Assembly: GCA_022509025.1 (NCBI GenBank)
Contig: JAFLUB010000009.1
Span: 1-64,000 of the forward strand
Reading direction: 5' to 3'
Source of the DNA: Oscillospiraceae bacterium
Lineage (GTDB): Bacteria > Bacillota > Clostridia > UBA1381
DNA: 64,000 bases
Part shown: one piece after another, positions 59,222 to 64,000 of the stretch
Numbering within the stretch: the stretch's first letter is position 1
Layout: each line of letters starts with the position of its first letter
The notes under the pieces: model-generated
The model's input: only the letters and a program-made list of their open reading frames with translations
The model's database searches: none
What the model was told of the DNA's origin: nothing
Translations under genes and position numbers: made by a program

Positions 59222-59587
59222 ATGGTTGTTTTAAATAAAAAATCGAAGATAATTGTTGCCGCTGCAATATTTATAGCTGTTGCGGCTGCCGGATATATAA
59301 TTGAAAAATTTGAAAAGGATGCATTTATAGTTGAAACAGTTGCGACAGAGGATGCTGTTTCATATACTTCTGACAGCGCGATGGAGATAAACGGAAAAAT
59401 AAATATTAATTCCGCCGGGTCTGAAGAGCTTGTAAAACTCAGCGGCATAGGAGAGGCGTCTGCTGAAAAAATAATAAGCTACAGAGAGGAACACGGAGCG
59501 TTCGGGACAATAGAAGAGATAATGAAGGTTCCGGGTATCGGCGAGAAGAAATTTGAAGAATTCAAAGAAGATATATGTGTTGAATAA
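59222..59587 (+). CDS. comEA: ComEA-type helix-hairpin-helix DNA-binding protein
   Basis: The 121-residue protein has an N-terminal membrane helix (about 9-27), a short extracellular linker, and a helix-hairpin-helix pair (about 60-121) with KININSAGSEELVKLSGIGEASAEKIISYREEHGAFGTIEEIMKVPGIGEKKFE, the ComEA signature. ComEA binds incoming DNA in natural transformation. The SLBB domain of longer ComEA is missing. No comEC or comEB is adjacent. The ATG has only a weak ribosome binding site. Confidence 0.87.
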   Translation: MVVLNKKSKIIVAAAIFIAVAAAGYIIEKFEKDAFIVETVATEDAVSYTSDSAMEINGKININSAGSEELVKLSGIGEASAEKIISYREEHGAFGTIEEIMKVPGIGEKKFEEFKEDICVE

Positions 59588-59634
59588 TTTATATGTTATG
59601 ATTTGTGCCGCAATGCGGCAGAATGGAGATTAAG

Positions 59635-60318
59635 ATGAAAATATTGGTTGTAGATGATGAAAAGCTTTTGGTAAAAGGAATAAAATTTAATCTTGAGCAG
59701 GAGGGATACAGTGTTATCACCGCATTCGACGGTGAAGAGGCAATTCGTCTTGCTCATGACGAAACGATTGATCTTATACTGCTTGATCTGATGCTGCCAA
59801 AGGTAGACGGATTCACGGTATGCAGAACGGTACGCGGTTTTTCTAATGTGCCGATAATAATGGTAACGGCGAAAAGCGAGGATATTGATAAAATTCTGGG
59901 ACTTGAATACGGCGCTGATGATTATATAACCAAGCCGTTTAATATCCGTGAGGTTACAGCGAGGATAAAGGCGATACTGCGCCGTGTGAATCCGGATCCG
60001 AGGAACGAGAAGGACAAATTGATTATCTCCGGAGATATAACTCTTGATTATAATTTCAGACGTGTTACGATAAACGATAACCTGATTGAGCTTACGGGTA
60101 AGGAATTTGATCTTTTAGAGCTGTTTCTCCGTAACCCGGGAAAGGTGTATACAAGGGAAAATCTTCTTGATATAGCATGGGGATTTGACTATCCGGGCGA
60201 TGTGAGAACAGTGGACGTGCATATCAGAAGGCTTCGGGAGAAGATTGAGAAAAATCCTGCGGAGCCGTCTTATATAAGAACAAAATGGGGTGTTGGATAT
60301 TACTACAAAAAAGACTAA
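59635..60318 (+). CDS. OmpR/PhoB-family response regulator
   Basis: The 227-residue protein has a receiver domain (MKILVVDDEKLLVKG acidic pair; phospho-Asp in LILLDLMLPKVDGF; Lys in ADDYITKPF) and a winged-helix output domain (ELTGKEFDLLELFLRNPGKVYTRENLLDIAWGFDYPGDVRTVDVHIRRLREKIE). It resembles WalR/PhoP-type regulators. The ATG at 59635 follows GGAGATTAAG. The histidine kinase gene overlaps its end by 29 bases if the GTG start is used. Confidence 0.93.
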   Translation: MKILVVDDEKLLVKGIKFNLEQEGYSVITAFDGEEAIRLAHDETIDLILLDLMLPKVDGFTVCRTVRGFSNVPIIMVTAKSEDIDKILGLEYGADDYITKPFNIREVTARIKAILRRVNPDPRNEKDKLIISGDITLDYNFRRVTINDNLIELTGKEFDLLELFLRNPGKVYTRENLLDIAWGFDYPGDVRTVDVHIRRLREKIEKNPAEPSYIRTKWGVGYYYKKD

Positions 60319-61777
60319 ACTCAGGGATAAAATAAAAAATGTCACAGGCTCAATGCGTTTTATGATGATTGCGACCTATCTTGCAATTATAGTAACAACG
60401 CTTGTTTTGATGTGTATTTACATAATAGGATTGCTGAGTGAAAATCTGTATTCGGGAGAAACAATAAATATGTTTGCCAAAGCGAATATTATTTCCGAAA
60501 CGATTTCAGAGGTCTGGGGTGATAATCCTTCGATAACCGCGACTGAAAAGTTTGCCGAGGTTGTAGAAAACAGCCTTGCGGGAACGAATATAAGAGGTGT
60601 GGTAACGAATACGTCATATACGGTGCTTTATGACACAAACGAAGAATCACAGCTTCTGGGTAAGGTTTTTATGCGTGATGTTCTGAAAAGAGCGCTTGAC
60701 GGTGAGCAGACGGATCAGATGACGAATACCGAAAATGATATGCGTCTTATAAGCGTAGCAGTGCCCGTGAAAAAGAGCGGTGTTATCATAGGCGGCGTAT
60801 ATCTCGCAATGCTTGTGAACACCATTGATGATACAATTAATTCCACACGCACAAGCCTCATTGTTTTCAGTGTACTGATTATTATTCTTATAGGAATGCT
60901 GAGCCTTGGTATGAGTTATATTATAACATCTCCGTTTGAGGAATTCACGGCTGTCGCGCGTGAGATTTCAAAGGGTAACTTCTCTAAACGCGTTAATATA
61001 AAAGGACGCAGCGAGATTGTGCAGATGGGTGAAACGCTTAATTATATGTGTGATGAATTAGAGCTTTTGGAGGAAAAACGCCGTAAGTTTGTTTCTGACG
61101 CCTCTCACGAACTGAAAACGCCAATGGCAGGTATAAAGCTTATATGTGACAGCCTTGTCGCAGCGGAGAATACAGACCCTGAAATGGTTAAGGAATTTCT
61201 CTCGGATATGTCAGATGAAGTGGACAGATTGACGAGAATCGTTGAAAGACTTCTTGTGCTCACTAAGCTTGACGTTGGAGCGTCCTCTCTCAAGCTTGAG
61301 GAAAATGACGTGAAGACGTTGATAAACCAGGTAGTAAAGAAGCTTACTCCGATTGCAACAGTTAAGGATATCGTTATATATACCGATTATCACGATATCG
61401 ATTTTGAGCCGATGATTATGGATTACGATAAGATTTATGAGGCGATTTATAATATTTCGGATAATGCCATAAAGTATTCACCGGATGGCGGTTTTGTCCA
61501 TATAGATGTCAACGTGGAAGGTAAGTATCTTACGATACGCATTGAGGATAACGGACCCGGAATACCGGATAGTGAGCGTGACAGAATATTTGAACGTTTC
61601 TACAGGCTTGACGATTCACGCGCGCGTGACACTGGCGGCACCGGTCTTGGTCTTGCTATAGCAAGAGAGGCAGTGCATATGCACGGCGGAACGATTGAAA
61701 TTAATAATGCGGGCGAGATTGGAAGCATATTCACTGTAAAACTCCCGTATAAGACAAAGCGCGCAGAGAGAAGCTAA
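60290..61777 (+). CDS. Membrane sensor histidine kinase
   Basis: The protein of up to 495 residues has two membrane helices (about 26-50 and 185-210) enclosing an extracellular sensor of about 130 residues. A HAMP domain follows (SPFEEFTAVAREISKGNFSKRV), then HisKA with FVSDASHELKTPMAGIKLI (phospho-His) and an ATPase domain with DNAIKYSPDGG, DNGPGIP and GTGLGLAIAREA. The start is uncertain: GTG 60290 lies in the regulator's end, and an ATG at 60353 would start just before the first helix. It is coupled to the upstream response regulator. The following GerMN gene suggests an envelope-related regulon. Confidence 0.93.
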   Translation: MLDITTKKTKLRDKIKNVTGSMRFMMIATYLAIIVTTLVLMCIYIIGLLSENLYSGETINMFAKANIISETISEVWGDNPSITATEKFAEVVENSLAGTNIRGVVTNTSYTVLYDTNEESQLLGKVFMRDVLKRALDGEQTDQMTNTENDMRLISVAVPVKKSGVIIGGVYLAMLVNTIDDTINSTRTSLIVFSVLIIILIGMLSLGMSYIITSPFEEFTAVAREISKGNFSKRVNIKGRSEIVQMGETLNYMCDELELLEEKRRKFVSDASHELKTPMAGIKLICDSLVAAENTDPEMVKEFLSDMSDEVDRLTRIVERLLVLTKLDVGASSLKLEENDVKTLINQVVKKLTPIATVKDIVIYTDYHDIDFEPMIMDYDKIYEAIYNISDNAIKYSPDGGFVHIDVNVEGKYLTIRIEDNGPGIPDSERDRIFERFYRLDDSRARDTGGTGLGLAIAREAVHMHGGTIEINNAGEIGSIFTVKLPYKTKRAERS

Positions 61778-61792
61778 GAAGGGAGTCAGTAT

Positions 61793-62725
61793 ATGAATAA
61801 TCGAAAGGTGTTTATACCGGCGGTAGCTATTATTGCCGTTATTATAGCTGTGATAATATTTTTTATTGTCAGAGATGATTATAACAGTCAGAAATACAAC
61901 GGTGAACTGTATTTCTTTAATGACTCTGCCACGGCGATTGAGGCGGAAAGCAGGGAAATTAAATATAAGGATAATCAGGACCTGGCAGAGGAAATTATAA
62001 AGGCGTTGATGAAGGGTCCTGAAAGCGGACGTCATCTTCGGATAATAGAAAGAAACGCAGATTTGCTTTCTGTAAGCGGCGTAGATACGAGAAGCGCTCT
62101 CGTGAATTTTTCAGGTAACTTCATAACGGGAGACAGTACAAAGGATATTCTGGCGGTATATGCAGTGGTAAAGTCGCTTTGCGCGACAGATATTATCGAC
62201 AGTGTGAAAGTGGTAATTGAAGGAAAAGATTTGTCAACAAGTGATGGTTCCATTATCGGATATCTGAGTAATCAGGATATAAATCTTCCCGGTGATACAT
62301 ACACGAGTGAAAATCGTGAAGTGACGCTGTATTTCCCTGAAAGGGGACTGGGAAAGCTGCAAAGAGAGGTGCGGAATATAAAGGTCACAGATCAGCAGCC
62401 GATAGCTCAGTATATAATAAATGAGCTTATAAAAGGAAGCAATAATGAAGAGCTTACATCGGCGCTCAGTAAGGACACGGTGCTTTTAAGCGTGGAAACA
62501 TCGGACAATATCTGTTTTGTCAACTTTAAGTCGAGCTTTCTCGATAAAAATTCCGGCGCGGCTGACAAAGAAAAAATGGTTATTTTCTCAATTGTGGATT
62601 CTCTTACAGAGCTTTATAATATAGAGCGTGTGCAATTTTTAATGGACGGCAAAAAGGTCGATATGTTCGGAAATATAAACATAGGCAGCATGTTCGGCAG
62701 AGATGAAAGCTTAATTGCGAATTGA
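61793..62725 (+). CDS. Membrane-anchored protein with two GerMN domains
   Basis: The 310-residue protein has one N-terminal membrane helix (about 8-28) and two GerMN (sporulation/germination GerM-like) domains, about 40-165 and 185-305. The repeats share LAEEIIKALMKGPESGRHLR and IAQYIINELIKGSNNEE, then ALVNFSGNF and CFVNFKSSF. GerM proteins are peptidoglycan-associated and take part in spore or cell-wall assembly. Its place 15 bases after the histidine kinase, in one operon, suggests an accessory of that sensor, much as YycH and YycI accompany WalK. That analogy is inferred from position only. Confidence 0.82.
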   Translation: MNNRKVFIPAVAIIAVIIAVIIFFIVRDDYNSQKYNGELYFFNDSATAIEAESREIKYKDNQDLAEEIIKALMKGPESGRHLRIIERNADLLSVSGVDTRSALVNFSGNFITGDSTKDILAVYAVVKSLCATDIIDSVKVVIEGKDLSTSDGSIIGYLSNQDINLPGDTYTSENREVTLYFPERGLGKLQREVRNIKVTDQQPIAQYIINELIKGSNNEELTSALSKDTVLLSVETSDNICFVNFKSSFLDKNSGAADKEKMVIFSIVDSLTELYNIERVQFLMDGKKVDMFGNINIGSMFGRDESLIAN

Positions 62726-62795
62726 GTGTCAAAAGAAAAAAATCGGAACGTTAAAAAGATTTAACGTTTCGATTTTTGACTTTTGACACTCAATT
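62720..62795. terminator. 76-bp near-perfect palindrome, bidirectional terminator
   Basis: AATTGAGTGTCAAAAG (62720-62735) pairs with CTTTTGACACTCAATT (62780-62795), and an inner stem AAAATCGGAACGTTAAA with TTTAACGTTTCGATTTT has one mismatch. It overlaps the stop of the GerMN gene and abuts that of the XRE gene. Confidence 0.8.
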
Positions 62796-63149
62796 TTAGT
62801 TTTCCTGGTTTTCGTCTTTTCGTGCCACAGTTATAAGATGCAGAGCATCGTTAAGCAGTGTTTCGAGGAGCGGTATATATTTCTTGTCCACGTTGTCTAT
62901 TAATTCATAAATCCGTCCTTTTCGCTCGATGGGTTCTTTCCCGAGAATAACATAGTCGCATGATATTCCGAGACATTCGCATAATTTTTTCAGTGTTGTA
63001 AACGACATTCCCTTTTTCCCGCTTTCGATGTTAGCTAAAAACTGTGGTGATATATCAACAAGCTCCGCAAGCGTTTCTCTTGTATATTTAAAACTTTTAC
63101 GTTTTTCCTTTATCCTTGCTCCAATCTCAACATTTATATCTTTTTTCAT
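62796..63149 (-). CDS. XRE-family transcriptional regulator
   Basis: The 117-residue protein has a helix-turn-helix (Cro/C1 type) domain at about 8-65: IGARIKEKRKSFKYTRETLAELVDISPQFLANIESGKKGMSFTTLKKLCECLGISCDYVI. A C-terminal helical region of about 50 residues (KYIPLLETLLNDALHLI) probably mediates dimerisation. It is divergent from the stalk-domain gene at 63290, whose promoter is surrounded by repeated CYAATAG sites, so it may regulate that gene. An AGGGAGGGTTAG ribosome binding site precedes the ATG. Confidence 0.9.
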   Translation of the reverse strand: MKKDINVEIGARIKEKRKSFKYTRETLAELVDISPQFLANIESGKKGMSFTTLKKLCECLGISCDYVILGKEPIERKGRIYELIDNVDKKYIPLLETLLNDALHLITVARKDENQEN

Positions 63150-63194
63150 TCTAACCCTCCCTTTTTAATCATCTATCAGATTTATTTTAGTATA

Positions 63195-63247
63195 ATCCAA
63201 TAGTATAAAAAATAATCTAATAGGACTTGACAAAATAACTCCAATAG
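63195..63247. promoter_or_regulatory. Three direct repeats (TCYAATAG), probable operator
   Basis: ATCCAATAG (63195-63203), ATCTAATAG (63215-63223) and CTCCAATAG (63239-63247) recur at intervals of 20 and 24 bp in the gap between the XRE regulator and the stalk-protein gene. The third lies between the -35 and -10 boxes of the latter. This layout suits a repressor, most simply the XRE protein. Confidence 0.5.
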
Positions 63248-63255
63248 AATAAAAT
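63227..63255 (+). promoter_or_regulatory. Sigma-A promoter of the stalk-domain protein gene
   Basis: A perfect TTGACA (63227-63232) and TAAAAT (63250-63255) are spaced by 17 bp. The third TCYAATAG repeat fills the spacer. Confidence 0.75.
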
Positions 63256-63289
63256 AAAATATATTTTTAATAGATAGGAGAAATGTATA

Positions 63290-64000
63290 ATGAACAAATT
63301 CAAAAAAATTGTCGCAGTAATATGTGCTACGGCAGCAATGGCAACAACAGTCGCATCTGCAATAGATGTAAACGTGAACAATACCCGCATGAGCTTTGAC
63401 GTTGAGCCGTGTATCATGAATGAAAGAACCATGGTTCCGATGAGGGCAATTTTTGAGGTGCTGGGTGCAAACATTGACTGGAACGGTGACACGCAAACTG
63501 TTACAGCGACAAGAGGGAGCGATAAAATATCTCTGACGATAGGTTCAACTGTTATGACAGTAAACGGAACCAAGAAAACGCTTGACAGCGCGCCTGTTAT
63601 GGTGGACAATAGAACACTTGTTCCGGTGCGCGCAATTTCCGAAGCGTTGGGCAGCAATGTTTCATGGGACGATGCATTGAAGACAGTTAACATTACTGAT
63701 AATAGCGGACTTGTAGATTTAAGTGTTACAAATAAATATGCGCCGGCATGGAAAACGGCGTACTCTGATTTTCTTAACAGCAAAAAAAGTGAATTTAATA
63801 AAGGAAAATTTAAGCTTATTTATTTGAATGACGATGACATACCGGAAATCGCTATATCAGATGGAATTGTTAATATGAGCACTGTATACTTATACACCTA
63901 TACGAATAGTGGTATTGCGAAGATAGACTGGGAAAACGTTTCCACCGTAATCAGAATAAGCGGTTCTTTAAAATATAAGGAAAGAACCGGACTGTTTGCT
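63290..64000 (+). CDS. Secreted copper-amine-oxidase-stalk-domain protein (C-terminus beyond window)
   Basis: The open frame starts with ATG at 63290, 9 bases after TAGGAG, and continues to the right edge (237 residues visible). It encodes a signal peptide (MNKFKKIVAVICATAAMATT, ending near VASA) and then a copper-amine-oxidase N-terminal-like domain of two repeats: NERTMVPMRAIFEVLGANIDW and NRTLVPVRAISEALGSNVSW. A further region of about 80 residues (LVDLSVTNKYAPAW onward, with LIYLNDDDIPEIAI) has no family I can name. Stalk domains attach proteins to the cell surface. The activity is unknown, and the gene is incomplete. Confidence 0.85.
   Translation, partial: MNKFKKIVAVICATAAMATTVASAIDVNVNNTRMSFDVEPCIMNERTMVPMRAIFEVLGANIDWNGDTQTVTATRGSDKISLTIGSTVMTVNGTKKTLDSAPVMVDNRTLVPVRAISEALGSNVSWDDALKTVNITDNSGLVDLSVTNKYAPAWKTAYSDFLNSKKSEFNKGKFKLIYLNDDDIPEIAISDGIVNMSTVYLYTYTNSGIAKIDWENVSTVIRISGSLKYKERTGLFA

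Overview
The window is chromosomal DNA of a spore-forming, Gram-positive anaerobe of the class Clostridia (Bacillota), probably an uncultured gut lineage. The evidence is the gene set: SpoIIR, SleB, YpeB, an alpha/beta SASP, a PdaA-like deacetylase, DacF and GerMN-domain proteins (sporulation and germination), HydG ([FeFe]-hydrogenase maturation), GlgC plus GlgD, and consensus sigma-A promoters in a moderately AT-rich sequence. I see no phage, integrase, transposase, CRISPR array, tRNA or rRNA. The region reads as core chromosome sprinkled with short structured intergenic repeats.

Layout: 1-3056, a truncated minus-strand gene, a PdaA-like deacetylase and RNase Y, with a MITE-like repeat and a rod-shaped RNA or terminator candidate between the last two. 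3354-14485, a glycogen locus (glgB-glgC-glgD, then glgA-glgP from a second promoter, then a GH13 alpha-glucan hydrolase), followed by an NhaP/CvrA-type antiporter. 16136-20542, spoIIR, sleB-ypeB, hydG and a SASP gene. 20703-23268, a structured tandem repeat, a ClC channel and a CmpB-family membrane protein. 23301-25935, an ECF sigma factor with its putative anti-sigma and an unknown exported protein. 26152-29816, argC-argB-proS. 29955-31778, eda-kdgK. 31943-33273, two duplicated DUF4190 proteins and a DUF2752 protein. 33408-36491, an overlapping operon of glycosyltransferase, thioredoxin reductase-like protein and amidohydrolase. 36584-38005, an L,D-transpeptidase. 38175-42565, ribD-ribE-ribBA-ribH-ymdB under an FMN riboswitch. 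42715-46531, two alpha/beta hydrolases, a GNAT acetyltransferase and a His-rich CobW GTPase with a structured leader. 46592-48968, DUF2161, polysaccharide deacetylase and metallophosphoesterase. 49238-57299, a Dabb protein and miaB-ylbF/ymcA-mutS-mutL-miaA. 57331-62725, dacF, comEA and a two-component system with a GerMN partner. 62796-64000, an XRE regulator divergent from a truncated copper-amine-oxidase-stalk protein.

Functional links: GlgC/GlgD make ADP-glucose, GlgA and GlgB build and branch glycogen, and GlgP and the GH13 enzyme break it down. The synthase and branching enzyme carry unusual Lys/Ala-rich C-terminal tails, and the phosphorylase has a short similar N-terminus. RNase Y, YmdB and a YlbF/YmcA-type protein, which are functionally linked in Bacillus, are all present but dispersed.

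The most unusual material is intergenic. A family of about 98-bp two-hairpin repeats (three tandem copies at 20703-21036, one inverted copy at 49033-49142) keeps its stems through compensatory changes. A second pair lies at 22351-22435 and 43591-43699. A third family is in tandem at 51425-51745 and has a hairpin with a similar core at 12315-12364. Two further structured-RNA candidates are at 1245-1346 and 45142-45281.
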